This document shows positions 45,312 to 57,708 of a stretch of DNA of 64,000 nucleotides, in pieces. The stretch spans positions 30,276,946 to 30,340,945 of the forward strand of contig CM043969.1 of the NCBI GenBank assembly GCA_014529385.2. Direction: 5' to 3'. Position 1 is the stretch's first letter. Each line of letters starts with the position of its first letter. The notes below the pieces were generated by a model. It made no database searches. It was not told the DNA's origin and worked only from the letters and a program-made list of their open reading frames with translations. The stretch comes from Adiantum capillus-veneris (lineage: Eukaryota > Streptophyta > Polypodiopsida > Polypodiales > Pteridaceae). Both the position numbers and the translations under genes were made by a program.

Positions 45312-46386
45312 CACATACTTAATACCATTTTGCAACCTTTGTGATATCATTGACTGCCACTTAAATATAACTAAGTAAGATCGAAGGTGAAGTGACTTCC
45401 TATAGTATTGTATGAATCTATGAGTGGTTTTATAAATAAGTAGGGTTCTTCTTAAGAACTACTAGTAGAGGGTTTATTTAAAATTTACAAATTAATGTTT
45501 AGAGAATGTGTCTAATGTTAACGAAGTGATGTTTTGAGGATTTGTTTAACGTAAGGATTCCTATTATAGCCATCTGATGCTTCTGCAAACATTCACCTAC
45601 CGTGCAATTTTTAGGAAAAAAAGGTGTGCCTAGATGGCACTACCGGCCTCCAATGTGGTTGTTTTTGCCTCCCATCTTCTGATTTAGCCCTCATTGCATG
45701 CACTTTGTCTTCTGACTATGAGAGTCTCCCCATGTTTTTGATGTATCCCTCTTTCATAGAGGTTGTTTGTAGCCATTTCGTAGTTTTATTAGCTCATGGG
45801 TATTTTTCTTGCAAAGAGAAAGAAGCCTTATATTATTAGATTCCTCTAACGAAAGTATAGTCGTAATTACCTTTGGCACACTATCATGAATTCATTATGG
45901 ATAGCTCCTAATGTCTCTACATGTCTTGTTTTTATGTACTATTGGTTGATAAGAGATAAGATTAAATGTACCACGTGTGCTTTGAACCTTGCAAAACATT
46001 CACTCTTGTCCATTAGGGAGGAGTAGGATGGCTGAGAGTCTTATATGTGAAATGTTGCTTCATCATGTAGGAGGCACATCTACTAAAATGCATGAAACTG
46101 TCTCAATGAGCCCAAAGAGTTTCTAGTGGCTTTTGTGGAAATTTGACGATTTGGCAAGATTGTGAAGTGGAGATCAAAGGATGTTGAGAGAAAGATTAAC
46201 ATGTGTACAACCATGACCACATAGTTGATGCAAGAGGTCATTGCAGTGTGCAACGAAACACTAGTTTTCTACGTTGAGACAATGTCATAAAATATAATAT
46301 CTAACTTTACCGAATGATTTTCTCATCTTAAACTGATCATTTAATATGGTAAGATAAAAGGGAAACAAGAGTTAGGATATAGGTAT

Positions 46387-46580
46387 GTGCTTCTAGACCT
46401 ATCTCAACACGGGACCAAAAGGAGAAATGGTTGCATCTCAATAGGGGTCCAAAAGGAGGTGGTCTACCAAAGAGAAATGTGCAATAAGTGCTTCTAGATT
46501 TACCTCATCAAGGGACCAAGAGAAGAGAATGGTTATATCTCAATAGGGGTCCAGAAGGAGGCAAAGAGCAATGTGCATCT
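46387..46580. repeat. Two-copy repeat of about 101 bp
   Basis: Both copies carry GTGCTTCTAGA, GGGACCAA, ATCTCAATAGGGGTCCA and GAAATGTGC-like words in the same order. Confidence 0.7.
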
Positions 46581-47139
46581 ACTAGTGGAGCTTAAAAGAC
46601 GTTAGGGTTAGCTTCATTAAAGACCTCCAAAAATTAGTGTTAGAAAATCCTTTGACCTTAGGCAAGCTAGGGCTGGCGTTGAGGTGGAAATCCTACCCAA
46701 GAATGAGGTGCTTGTCGGCTTGCTAAGTGTTTGTGGGAACCTTTCCAAAATCTTGAGGTGACTTTTATGCTTAAAAGACTAAAGTTCTTGAAATGTTCAA
46801 TCCAAAGATAAACTCGCAAGAGGCATCAACTTTTCCATACTTGATTCACTAAGTGCTAAGTATTCAATTCAAACCAAAAAACTTCATAAGCATAAAACAC
46901 ACATGCTTGATTGACTAAGTGCTTGTTGAAGTATTCAATTCAAACCAAATGACTTAAGAAGCATAAAAGACACATGTTCAAAAAGTTCTCCACATGTGGC
47001 CCTCATGATGTTCTTGAATCCTATTGGATAGGCTTTAAAGGGGTCCAATGAGAATTTAGATGCATAAAAATAAATAATTAAGTTCTTTCTCTCAAAAAGG
47101 AAAAAGAGGACACTTCCCAAATGATATAATTAAATATTA

Positions 47140-47144
<5 letters not shown>

Positions 47145-47184
<40 letters not shown>
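47145..47184 (+). repeat. GA microsatellite
   Basis: (GA)n of about 40 bp. Confidence 0.95.
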
Positions 47185-47185
<1 letters not shown>

Positions 47186-47530
47186 GGACCAGGCATGAAA
47201 GGGGTTTACTCTCCCATACACCCACACACATTCTCTCATTGTGTGGAGTACAAAGTGTAAGAGCTCCATATCCTTCTCCACGCTTGTTGAGAACTGGAGA
47301 GCCTACACCAACACTCTTGGCTATGGAATGCAAATCCAACCAAGAGACATGCTTCAATACTTAAGCTTGCCATATTCTTCATCTTCATTACTATGCTATT
47401 ATGCTATGCTAAGCAAGAAGAGTGATGATAAGTGAGGAACTATTTCTTTCTCCTATGTATGATTCTTCTTCCTCTTTCCTACCCTCATTCCTTGCTAGCT
47501 CTCTCCACCTTTGATGGTGTTTGAGGCCTT

Positions 47531-47933
47531 GGGACTGAGGCTTGGGATGGTTTATACTTTTTGTAAATTTTCTGTTATTCTCATGATGCATAAAGCTTTC
47601 CATCTTCATAGCATCACCAAGGTCACAAGGAACACAAAGATTGTATTGCACCAAGTCTCTCTTGATGGGAGAATCTATAATACAAACGCCTTTTGGAGGG
47701 GGGACCGGCTCCAAGTAAATCGGGTCCTCAACTATTGCCATGTTCTCTAATACTCTCTCTCTTGCAAAATTATTGTTCATGCCAAGTTAATTAAGTATTA
47801 TGTTTATGTTGCTACCATGAATCAAGCTCACCCTCTATGTTCTCAAAGTGATCTCACAAAAATGCTCACTCTAATTCTCTTAATTTTTGCTATTCTCAAA
47901 GTTCATGGACCATTTTCATTATATTGGTATCAG
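47531..47933 (+). repeat. TE-5 5' LTR (right part)
   Basis: Shares ACAAAGATTGTATTG, CTCTCTTGATGGGAGAATC and ACCGGCTCCAAGTAAAT with the 3' block; ends CATTATA where the 3' copy ends CATTACA. Confidence 0.7.
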
Positions 47934-47934
47934 A

Positions 47935-47946
47935 GCATTTGGTTTC
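47935..47946 (+). promoter_or_regulatory. TE-5 primer binding site, initiator tRNA-Met
   Basis: TGGTATCAGAGC, the standard plant site complementary to the 3' end of initiator tRNA-Met, one base after the LTR end. Confidence 0.9.
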
Positions 47947-48336
47947 TCCTTTCCTGCTTAAGAAGAGAGGTCCTTAAGTAGCCTATTAATGGTTGATTTT
48001 GCTAATTATATTAGGGTAAGTGGGATTGGGATCTATTATTGGTTTTGTTGAGACTACTATATGGAATATGGTGCACACCTCGGGAGCTTTGGTCTTAATA
48101 ATGGGGATTTTTTAGGCTTGTCTACAGCTTTACCATTATTGAACCATAAGAAGTCGAAAGGAGCTATCCTGCGGAAATTTCGCTACGTTAGACCCACTCC
48201 ACTACTCTCTATAATTAACCAATTTGAGATGTGGGTGTAGATACTTAAGTGCTTCTTTTCAAAGGCTAAGAGGAGTAGCAACTAAGGTCTTGAACTGCCA
48301 AAGGATACACTAAGTAAACACATAAGTATAATTAGC

Positions 48337-49720
48337 ATGGCTGATAATAGCCAAGAGAGTAGAATGAACATTGATAACTTTGATTTTGCACCTGAAGGTG
48401 CTAATGATGATGCCCCCATGTTTATCAATTATCTTGTTAGTAGGTTGCATCAAGCTATGGGCAACCCTACTTTGCAAGCCGAAGTTACCCAACAACTTTG
48501 TGCTTATGCGATTTCCCTTCCTCTCCAATACAAGAGAGAGTTTAGGAGGCCTCTTTATGAGCCTCCCAAAATAAGACTCCCTCCCATAAGAGAGGAGGAA
48601 TCCAAATAACGAGAAATAAGTGAATCCCTAAGTTCCTCTAAAGATGTGGCTCCATGAAGATGGTAGTCTAGACTATCGCCAACTCCTCCAAAGAGGAAAC
48701 GGTCAACCCATAGTCCTTGTCCTTGTCACTCCGAAAGGGAAGAAAGGAAACAAAGGAAGAAAAAGGCAAGAAATAGGTCACCCTCTTCAACTTCCTCCTC
48801 TTTTGACAAAAGCTATAGCTATTCTCCTAGAGAATACAAGAGGCGAGGACATCGCAAACCATACCTTGCATGGCAAAGATCACAAAATCTCAATAAATTC
48901 AAAGAGGGAGAAAAGAGTATCTCTTTTCTCACCTATGATGGCACCTTTGGTGCCACAGACAAAGTATTAGCCTTCATCCAACAATTTGATGTGATCTTTG
49001 GAGACAAGGGCTTCATGGAGTCCTCCAAGCTACACCATGTAGCTATGCACTTCCAAACATCTGCTCGTCAATGGTGGGCTAGCCTTTGTGGCAACGGCAA
49101 GGCCCCAAAGACATGGAAACTCTACGAGTTTCCATCATGAAGCAATTCCTTGCAAGCGATGCAAAGGACAAAGTGCTTATCAAATGGTGGAGCTTGAAGC
49201 TGTTCTTCAACGAGTCTATCCACAAATATGTAGACAAGTTTTGGGATTTACATCTCAAAGCTATAGTCTTTCAAAGAATAGAGTTCTTTAACAAAAGCAA
49301 TAATGGCTTCTTTAACAATGGCCGAGTATGTCAACTCACAATGGCCTAGCACTATCACCAAAGCCATCCACCACACTATGGTTGCTTCAAGGATCAATTT
49401 CCAACAAGGGGTGAGAAGAAATTTCAAGCCCATGGAAAACAAGGATCCAAATGAATCTAAAAGGAAGAGGAATGCTCAAAACTCTTCCCAAGGCGACACC
49501 AATGCCAACAACAATAAGGTCAAGAATAAAGGAGATTACGGAGGTAAAAATAAGCTCTCTTCCAAAGAATTAGAGGCCTTTCATAAGGAACATAGATGCT
49601 TCAATTGTGGGGAGCAAGGAAATGGTTATCATTCTTGCCCCAAAAGAAATGTACTCAATGACACTCCTAGAGCTTCCATGGTTGAAGCTTCAAAATCATT
49701 CTTGCCCCAAAATAAATGTA
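48337..49720 (+). pseudogene. gag: TE-5 gag
   Basis: Starts MADNSQESRMNIDN. After a frameshifted linker the capsid domain reads FLTYDGTFGATDKVLAFIQQF, HHVAMHFQTSARQWWASL and, in another frame, KQFLASDAKDKVL and HKYVDKFWDLHLKA. A zinc knuckle near 49597 reads CFNCGEQGNGYHSC, where the metal-binding His of C-x2-C-x4-H-x4-C is Asn. Confidence 0.7.
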
Positions 49721-50058
49721 CTCAATGACACTCCTAGAGCTTCCATGGTTGAAGCTTCAAAAGAGGATACTTATTGCAAAGACTCATACCTCTCCTATGA
49801 TTGTGGAAAAGTAAGGGAGCATGATGCCCTTATTCTCTTTGACCCTGGCTCTACTCATAACTTCATACCAACAGATTTTGCCACTAAGTTGGGCATTCAA
49901 GATTTCAAGATGGGAGATATGATAACTACCGATGGAGATTTCAAGGGATATCAAACCTCCATTACTCCCTTGATTAAGGATTTGAGGCTTCATGTCCAAA
50001 GCTACATCAACAAAGAAGACTTATTTTTATCTCTCCCCAACATGAGGATGTTCTCCTA
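49721..50058 (+). pseudogene. TE-5 aspartic protease
   Basis: LILFDPGSTHNFIPTDFATKLG carries a DPGS active site, then DLRLHVQSYI and DLFLSLPNM. The frame ends at a UAG at 50057. Confidence 0.65.
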
Positions 50059-50139
50059 GGAGCACCATGGTTCAACCGCATGGATGCCAACATGAAGCTC
50101 CCTGAAAGGATAATATACTTCACCTACAGGTAAAAGAGC

Positions 50140-50860
50140 ATGTACATATATGCTAATGCTTTGAGGAACATCATATCCCTGGTAAATATGCTTGCTTTTG
50201 ATAAGTCAATGAAAAGATCTATTTTTGCGTATATGATTTTTGTTAGAGAATTTGTGAATGTTTCTAATGTTTTCACAAGCAGCAATAAAGGGAATCAACA
50301 GCAATTAGAGTTGTCTAATTTCCTAAATGGATTCCAAGATGTTTTCATTGATGACATCCCTAGTGAGCTACCTCCAAAACGACGGGATGATGACCATGCA
50401 ATAGAGCTTCTACTAGGAAGTTTACCACCTAATAAACCTCCTTATTGAGTTTCACAAGCTCAACAAGATGAGATCATGAGGCAAGTGCATGAATTGGTGG
50501 AAAAAGGGATGGTGAGACCTAGCTCCTCTCCATTCTGTTCACCATTACTTTTAGTGAAAAAGAAAGATGGCACATATCACATGTGTGACGAGTATAGAGC
50601 ACTAAATAGGATCACTATGAAAAAAAAGATTTCTCGTGCCGCGGGTAGAAGATCTATTTGATAAGTTACACATTTTGGTATGACAAATGCTTCAGACGCA
50701 TTCAAACTCATGATGGACAAAAATCTTCATGCTACTCAAACTCTCTTGAGGAGTACAAGTGACACCTCAGGTAATCTTTGCAAGTTGTGACAGAGAATAA
50801 GATTCTCATTAATTTTTGAAAAAGGTAATTTTTTTCTACAAGAGATTCAATATTTAGGTC
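50140..50860 (+). pseudogene. TE-5 reverse transcriptase, internally deleted
   Basis: The RT start is clear (HELVEKGMVRPSSSPFCSPLL, VKKKDGTYHMCDEYRALN). The central blocks are lost: after 50661 only MTNASDAFKLMMD is seen, and no YxDD or FxDD catalytic motif is found before the connection region. Confidence 0.7.
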
Positions 50861-51578
50861 ACATTATCTCTCAAGATGGTATATGTATGAATCCATCAAA
50901 GTTGGAGGTCATAAAAGCATGGCCTAATCCAAGGAATCTACATGAGATAAGAAGTTTCATTGGTATGTGTGCATACTATAGATGCTTCATAGAAAAATTT
51001 TCTCAAATAGCAAGACCATTACATGACTTAACAAAGAAGAACGTTAAGTACTCATGGACTGCTAAAGAACAAAATTCTTTTGACAAGATCAAAGAGAAGC
51101 TTACCTCCCAACCAGTCCTTATGTTTTCGGATCTCTCAAAGACATTTGGGGTCCAATGTGATGCTTGTGGTGATTGCCTTGGAGCAGTTTTGCTTCAAGA
51201 AGGGCATGCCATAGCATATAAGAGCCGGAGGCTCAATATCGATGAACGGGTCTTGAGCGTATATGAAAAAAGAGCTTTTGGTTGTTCACATGCCCTAGAC
51301 ACATGGAAGCACTATCTCTTGGGGGCTCCATTCATCCTATGAATGGATCACAAAGCCTCAAGAAATTCATGATGCAAACCAAGCTCTCCGACAAACAAAT
51401 GAGGTGGGCAAATTTTCTTTCACAATTTAAATTTGATATTGCTCACATTGCTCCCAAGCACAATCAAGTGGTCGATGCACTTTCACAACGGCCAAGGATA
51501 AATGTGGTATATATAGCAACTCATAATGATCTATCTTTTGTGATAGATGATTATGCTATTGACCAAGACTTTATGTAG
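50861..51578 (+). pseudogene. TE-5 RT connection and RNase H
   Basis: YLGHIISQDGICMNPSKLEVI and RSFIGMCAYYRCFIEKFS are the RT thumb. RNase H follows with FGVQCDACGDCLGAVLLQ (catalytic Asp kept), AIAYKSRRLN and CSHALDTWKHYLLG; the end of the domain and an LTD-like MDHKAS need a second frame. Confidence 0.7.
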
Positions 51579-52290
51579 GTAATTACAGCCTTTGCATTAG
51601 AGAAGAAAAAAAGAACCATTCACCTTGAAGGATGGTTATCTTTCAAACGGCAATAGGCTATGTGTTACTCACCCATACAATAAGAAGGTCATGTATGAAT
51701 CTCATGCTTCTCCTTATGTGGAGCAAAGAGGGATTCCATAATCTAATCTTCAAGGAGTAGAAATGTATTTATGTTGGTCTACCATGAAAAGTAAACATAC
51801 AAGAGTATGTTTCAAATTGTGTGGTATAACAAAAATTGGAATTTGATCAAGGGAAGCAACTTGGATTGTTTCAGTCGTCGACAAGCTTAGCAAGAAAACA
51901 CACTCTATGCTTGTCAAAAGGACTATCATAAGGCACATCAAATGGCAACCCTCTTTAGATCTCAAATTTTCAAGTATCATGGCTTGACATTATTTATGGT
52001 GTCATACAAAGATCCTAGAATGACCAGTAATTTCTAGAAGAGTCTCTGTGAGAACCTAGGAAGTAGATTAAATTTCTCTTTCGGCCTATCATCCACAAAC
52101 GGATGACCAAAGTGAAATAACTAATCTAACGATTCTTGAAGCTACTAAAAGTCTATGTCATGGAAGTAGATCAACGTTCTCAATAAGAGAAGTACCTACC
52201 TCTTATAGAGTATTCATACAATGACATTCTACATACTTTTATGGGGGGAAAGAACCTTTTAAGGTTAAAGAGGGAAGAGCCAAAAGTCCC
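51579..52290 (+). pseudogene. TE-5 integrase remnant
   Basis: Stop-rich, but recognisable words survive: VVDKLSKKTHSM near 51870 and AYHPQTDDQSEITN near 52090, the core of Ty3/gypsy integrase. Confidence 0.55.
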
Positions 52291-52349
52291 TTACTACTTA
52301 AAGTACATGGGAAGTCTTTGCTGCTGCTGATGAATATAGCCGAGACGCA

Positions 52350-52736
52350 TAAGGCTTGGGATAGTTGATGCTTTTTACAAAGTTTATGTTATGCTTGTGA
52401 TGCATGAAGCTTTCCATCATCATAGCATCACCAAGGTCACAAGGAACACAAAGATTGTATTGTACCAAGTCTCTCTTGATGGGAGAATCTATAATACAAA
52501 TGCCTTTTGGAAGGGTGACCGGCTCCAAGTAAATCCAGTCCTTAACTATTGTCATGTTCTCTAATCCTCTCTCTCTTGCAAAAGTATTGTTCAGGCCAGG
52601 TTAATTAAGTACTATGTTTATGTGTCTACCATCAATTAAGTTCACCCTCTATGTTCTCAAAGTGATCTCACAAAAATGCCCACTCTAATTCTCTTAATTC
52701 CTCTATTCTCAAAGTTCATAGGCCATTTCCATTACA
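52350..52736 (+). repeat. TE-5 3' LTR (right part)
   Basis: Second copy of the 47531-47933 block, about 90% similar by eye, ending CATTACA. Confidence 0.7.
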
Positions 52737-53728
52737 GACTATGGGATCAAGTGTGTAAAAGGAGTCGCGTACTCTGTGACAATATCAGATTTTCCTACAT
52801 GCACTTATGAGTATTTTCAGAACCAAGAAAGTAAACGCCTTGGATATATACATCGTAAGCACCTCTACGAGTACTTGGCCTTGATGCTCAGACTCATGAG
52901 GTCTTGCTTCATGGTGCTTCAACAAAAGTGGAATTATACTTACCCGGAGTCGTAAGGGTAAGCATGCAACCTTAGAGGTTTGGAAAAAATTTAGCATACT
53001 TATATTCTTAAAGTCTACAAATATTTGGGGGAGTGGTTCTTTGGTGGTTTGTAATCACGTACATCTCATTTTATGTTGAATATGATTGGCATGCAATGGT
53101 TTTGAATGGTGAGGATCGTTTTGGTTTTTATATGCAATAAAACTTTTTTGTAATTTCTATTGTTGTTATTGTTTTGTTCTTGTTTTCAATGTTGTGATGA
53201 GAGTTTGCAATTACAAATAACAATTTTCTTTTGGTAGGTATGTTAATTTTTAAAGAGCGATAACAATACGAGTGCAGAAACTCTAGCGCGATGTCAATAC
53301 GCTGATGATTATAGAAAAAACACCATGAGGTGCTGGTCTCAAATTGCCTGACTGTGAGTTCTCAAATCTGCTTAGGGTTTTGTCTACTTGCACTCATTGA
53401 TTGCTACTGCCCTTGTGCTGAGGCTTGGTGAACACTCGTTTGATGCTTTCTTCTCCGCCCGTGAGGTGTGTGTGCCATGCCAATCGTCCAAGTTTCCCAA
53501 GCACTCCTACTGCGTGCACCCTGTCGTGAGATCAAATATATTTATAACCAACACATATTCTAACTATTAGTAAAACGGCGCGGCCTTTGGCGACGGCATG
53601 GCCCCTCTTTGTCCCCTTGTCAACCCATCACACTCGCCACCAACTTACTCCTAAAGGCCTCCCAAATTGGATTTTGTTCCTCTATAGGGATTTACAGATC
53701 CGAGAAAGCTACACCTATAAGTGGTCTC

Positions 53729-53803
<75 letters not shown>

Positions 53804-54184
53804 ATACGCACTACCACCAGCCAGGTCTCAGCAAGCTTGCTTTTCTTGCTAGCAGCATGGCTACCCTTCGCAAGCTCAATGTTTTGCATTGCCTCCTAGC
53901 TACCCACTTTGTCTTAGCACCTAATATAGTGGCTCTCCTGCATGTAGACAAGGCCGCAAGCTTGTCCAACTTCTAGCACCTTGAGCTCCCCCACATCAGC
54001 ATACCAAATGTCCTCTTGAAGTTGGTTGCCCCCTTTCCAGCCTGCCGCATGCACCATTACCTTGCTTAGCTCAAAGCAAGTCCTCTACAAGCCCCCCAAA
54101 GTGGGCTTCTCTCTGTATATATACCTCTCCGGCTCTTGATACCCACCTTTTAAAACTCTAGTAGTGTCTCACGTCTGCAATAAG
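52737..54184. other. No genes; GA array and TATA-like repeat
   Basis: No supported frame. It contains (GA)n at 53731-53801. A stretch CTGTATATATACCTCTCC-GGCTCTTGAT at 54113-54142 resembles 59406-59435 on the far side of TE-6 and may come from another repeat. Confidence 0.5.
53731..53801 (+). repeat. GA microsatellite
   Basis: (GA)n of about 70 bp. Confidence 0.95.
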
Positions 54185-54190
54185 AAATAT

Positions 54191-54193
54191 AGT

Positions 54194-54253
<60 letters not shown>
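54191..54253 (+). repeat. CT microsatellite
   Basis: (CT)n of about 62 bp, followed by a partial copy of the SINE-like unit (54270-54322). Confidence 0.95.
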
Positions 54254-54255
<2 letters not shown>

Positions 54256-54355
54256 TGGCATATATAACTCGCCGACTAGATCTTTAAAGTCTCTAAGAAT
54301 AGTTTTCTACGACGTTAAAATCCTCTTCTTCTTCTTCTCTGTGTGTGTGTGTGTG

Positions 54356-54580
54356 TGTTGGAATTAGGGTTGCAAAGAAACACACAGCTTGGAGAAGATG
54401 AAGGAAGCTCAAGGCACACGATAGAGAGTGTGTTACTTAGTGTGCTTTGGAAAGATAGATAGCCCTAGAGTGATGGGCGTATATACAATGCACGGGGGAA
54501 AAAACCTCCTAAAGAGGGAAAAAATGCCCCGGCGGTCCTAGTGTGTTCACACACATCACTACCACATGTATATGGTAACA
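54356..54580 (-). repeat. TE-6 3' LTR
   Basis: 225 bp, on the minus strand starting TGTTACCATA and ending TTCCAACA. About 5% different from the other LTR. Confidence 0.9.
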
Positions 54581-54655
54581 AATCCCCCCTGGAGTGATGT
54601 GGTGAACGAGAGCTGGCACATGAGTAAAGGAAAGTGCCATGCCCTGAGGACAGGA

Positions 54656-55250
54656 TCAGTCCACAAAGGGGAGTAAGCCCAAAGCTTTGCGGAAAGCTTC
54701 AAGCTTCTCACGAGACAATGCCTTTGTGAAAAGATCTACAAGGTTGTCCTGTGTTGCCACATAAGCCAAGCTGATCTCCCCTGCTGAGAGCCTCTCCCTG
54801 ACATAGTGGTAATGCACCTCAATGTGCTTTGTGCAAGCATGAAAAACTTGGTTCCTCGCAACTGCCAATGCGCTTTGACTGTTAGTGTAGATAGTGTTGG
54901 CAGTGTCTTGTCCACCAACACCCAAATCATCCATAAGACGTCTGAGCCATACACACTCAACCGTAGCTGTGAAGACTGCCCTGTACTTAGCCTCCCAACG
55001 CGAAGTGGCCACGATAAGTTTCTTCTTACTCAACCATGATATACATGAACTGCTAGGCATGAAACAAAAACCACTTGTGGACACTCGCGTGTCAAAACAA
55101 CCAGCCCAATCTGAGTCCAAAAAAGCATGTAAGTCTGGCGGCAATGATCCCCCTTGGGATAAAACAATCCAAGATGTAAAGTGCTTGTAAGGTAGCGGAA
55201 AATCCTCGTGACAGCCTGCCAATGCTTAGACCCTGGGCTATGCATAAATC
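54656..55250 (-). pseudogene. TE-6 RNase H
   Basis: A minus frame with DSDWAGCFDTRVSTSGFCF, CISWLSKKK, TNSQSALAVARN and HIEVHYHYVRERL, typical of copia RNase H. The block lies in a different frame from RT. Confidence 0.8.
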
Positions 55251-56336
55251 TGTTGACCTATGAGACTGCAAACTGAATATCTGGCCTCGTGTTGCATACA
55301 TAAATGAGGCAGCCAATAGCAGTTTGGTAAAGAGTGACATCAGCAGGATGGCCAGCATCATGTAGACTCAATTTCAAACCTGTTTCCATGGGAGTGGCAA
55401 TAGGTTTGCAATCCTCAAGTCCAAACTTACATAGAAATGTCTCTATGTAACTTTTCTGACACAAGGCAATACCATCATCACACTGCTTAAACTGTATACC
55501 CAAGTAATGATGCAACAGTCCCAAATCTTTCATCTTGAAAGTAGCATTCAAATCAGCCTTAAATTCAGCAATATGTCTCTCATTTGGTCCAGTGATCAGT
55601 AAATCATCGACATAAGAACTACAATGAGAAATACATCATCCTCACGCTTTACATACAATGTGATTTCTGTTGGACTATTACGAAAGCCTCGTTTAACCAA
55701 ATAAGTGTCAGCTTTCTCATACCAAGCACGAGGAGATTGCTTCAACCCATACAAAGCCTTCTTACATTTGCACACTTTGTCCTCTTGTCCTTTTATGACA
55801 AAACCGCGAGGCTGCGTTACATAAACTTCCTCAAATATGTCACCATTCAAGAAAGCAGTAACAATGTCTGATTGATGTACATCCCAACCAAAATGAGCTG
55901 CCAATGCACATAGAAAACGTACAGTAGTCATACAACAAGTGGGAGCAAAAGTCTCTTCATAATCTATGCCTTTTTGTTGTGCATAACCTTTTGCAACAAG
56001 TCGAACCTTATGGCGATCGATCTCACCATCCTGCTTGTGTTTCAACTTGTAAACCCACTTCGTACCAATGGCCTTTTTGCCAGGAGGCAAATCACATAAA
56101 GTCCATGTGTCATTTTCTATAAGTGCATCATATTCTGATTGCATGGCAGCCATCCAATTTTTTGAATTATGTGCTTCATCAAAAGACAGAGGCTCCTCAA
56201 CATCATGTAAGCTAGACACAACCAAAGCATAACAATCTGATGCATAAGATGCATGGCGAGAGCCTGAACGCGTACGACTAGACAAAGGTGCATCCAATTT
56301 ACTGTCACGCAAAGTGTGCTCCAGCCATTTTCGCAT
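55251..56336 (-). pseudogene. TE-6 reverse transcriptase
   Basis: A minus frame with KKAIGTKWVYKLKHKQDGEI, FAPTCCMTTVRFL, DIVTAFLNGDIFEEVYVTQP and KALYGLKQSPRAWYEK. A frameshift at about 55604 falls right before the catalytic YVDD, which is present in the next frame. The remainder (KDLGLLHHYLGIQF, ATPMETGLKL) continues to 55258. Confidence 0.85.
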
Positions 56337-56555
56337 ACCTCTAGCCTGCTCATTTTCATCCCTTTCCTCATCAAGTACATCATGTACATCTACATCAGTA
56401 ATAGGCTGATCTAAAACATTTTCCTAAACCCCCATAGGCTATACATTTGCCTCATTGGAACTTACATTCGGTTCTCCACCACTGAAAAGAGGCAACAAAG
56501 TGTTATAAATGTCCTGTGAGCTTACATTACTGTCTCTAGTACATGACAGCAAGGG

Positions 56556-57305
56556 CTAAATAGAATCTTCCACAAACACTACATCCCGAGAAACCAGAAT
56601 ACGTTTTGTTTGCGGATGATACAACCTATAACCTTTGCTTTCAGCACTATAACCAACAAAAATACATTTGACAGCCTTATCATCCAATTTTCTACATTGC
56701 ACTTGGGGCACCAAAGCATATGCCAAACAACCAAAAACACGCATGTGCTCAATAGAAGGCTTTCTATCATGTCATGCTTCATATGGAGTAATAGACAGCA
56801 AAGCTTTTGTAGGACACCTGTTAAGTACATAAGTGGCACACATGATGGCCTCAAGCCAAAAAGAATGCGGCAAAGCTTGACTTTTGACCATACATCATGC
56901 CATTTCCGTCAGTGACTTGTTTTTCCTCTCAGCAACACCATTTTACTGAGGTGTATAAGGCACTGTACATTGGTGTTTTATCCCACGACTAGCCAGAAAT
57001 GCATTAAATTCATGAGACATATACTCCCCCCCTCGATCGGAACGGAGGCTGCCCAGAGTACATTTCGAGACATTTTCAGCCATAGCCAAAAATTGTTTGA
57101 AGCACATAAAAACTTCGGACTTCGCTTTAAATGGAAATACCCATGCATGCCTGGAGTAATCATCAATGAAAGTCACGAAGTACAGGTAATTGCCCAAGGA
57201 CGAAGTTTGCATGGGCCCACAAACATCACTATGCACAAGCTGCAACTTGCATGTGGCCCGAACTGAACCATCCTTTGGAAACTTAGAACGCTGCATCTTA
57301 CCCAA
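56556..57305 (-). pseudogene. TE-6 integrase
   Basis: CEGC zinc pair, then LVHSDVCGPM (D), SLRSDRGGEY (D) and, after an in-frame UAA, NGVAERKN (E). The C-terminal part reads VFGCLAYALVP and KCIFVGYSAESKGYRL. Stops and frameshifts occur near 56930, 56770 and 56556. Confidence 0.8.
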
Positions 57306-57708
57306 AATACAGCCTTCACAAACCTGTTTGACAGTGCTTCAAGAGGCGGCAAAGAAGCAACCATATCAGATTTCTGCAAACGCAGCAAACTGGCAAAATT
57401 CAGATGACCAAAACATGCATGCCAAAGTTTTGCATCTGAAATAGCCCTTGAATCTGCAACAGCATTTGGAAAATTTTGTCCACACTTGTCATACAAAGTG
57501 ATCTTATACAGCCCATGGCACAAAAGGCCACAAGTGTGAAGGAACTGCCATTAGCAACAGTGAGCACAATCTTTCCAACTCCCTGAACTGGATAAGAGGC
57601 GTTGTTGGCACAAGTGACTAAATTCCCATGAGGGACAGACTTGAGAGAAGTAAACAATTCACGATGTGAGGTAATGTGCTTTGTAGTACCACTGTAGAAA
57701 TACCACAC
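57306..57708 (-). pseudogene. TE-6 protease and pre-integrase segment
   Basis: The protease block reads WYFYSGTTKHIT where copia elements have W-x-x-DSGAT-x-H; the catalytic Asp is Tyr, so the enzyme is dead. The pre-integrase motif LWHACFGHLNFASLLRLQ follows in another frame. Confidence 0.7.

Larger units (their letters stand above)
45312..47530. other. No genes; tandem repeats and a GA array
   Basis: No supported frame. It contains a two-copy repeat of about 101 bp (46387-46580), a two-copy repeat of about 73 bp around TATTCAATTCAAACCAAA (46840-46975), and a GA array at 47145-47184. Confidence 0.6.
47531..52736 (+). mobile_element. TE-5: decayed Ty3/gypsy retrotransposon
   Basis: Two similar terminal blocks (47531-47933, 52350-52736) bracket gag, protease, partial RT, RNase H and a broken integrase in Ty3/gypsy order. 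A Met primer site follows the first block. There is one RNase H with no second copy, unlike TE-4. The true LTR starts could not be fixed, so no target duplication is claimed. Confidence 0.8.

Noticed and set aside
53587-53976. 129-codon plus-strand frame that spans the GA array at 53731-53801
   Set aside because: Its length comes from crossing a dinucleotide repeat that has no stops; the flanking parts match nothing.
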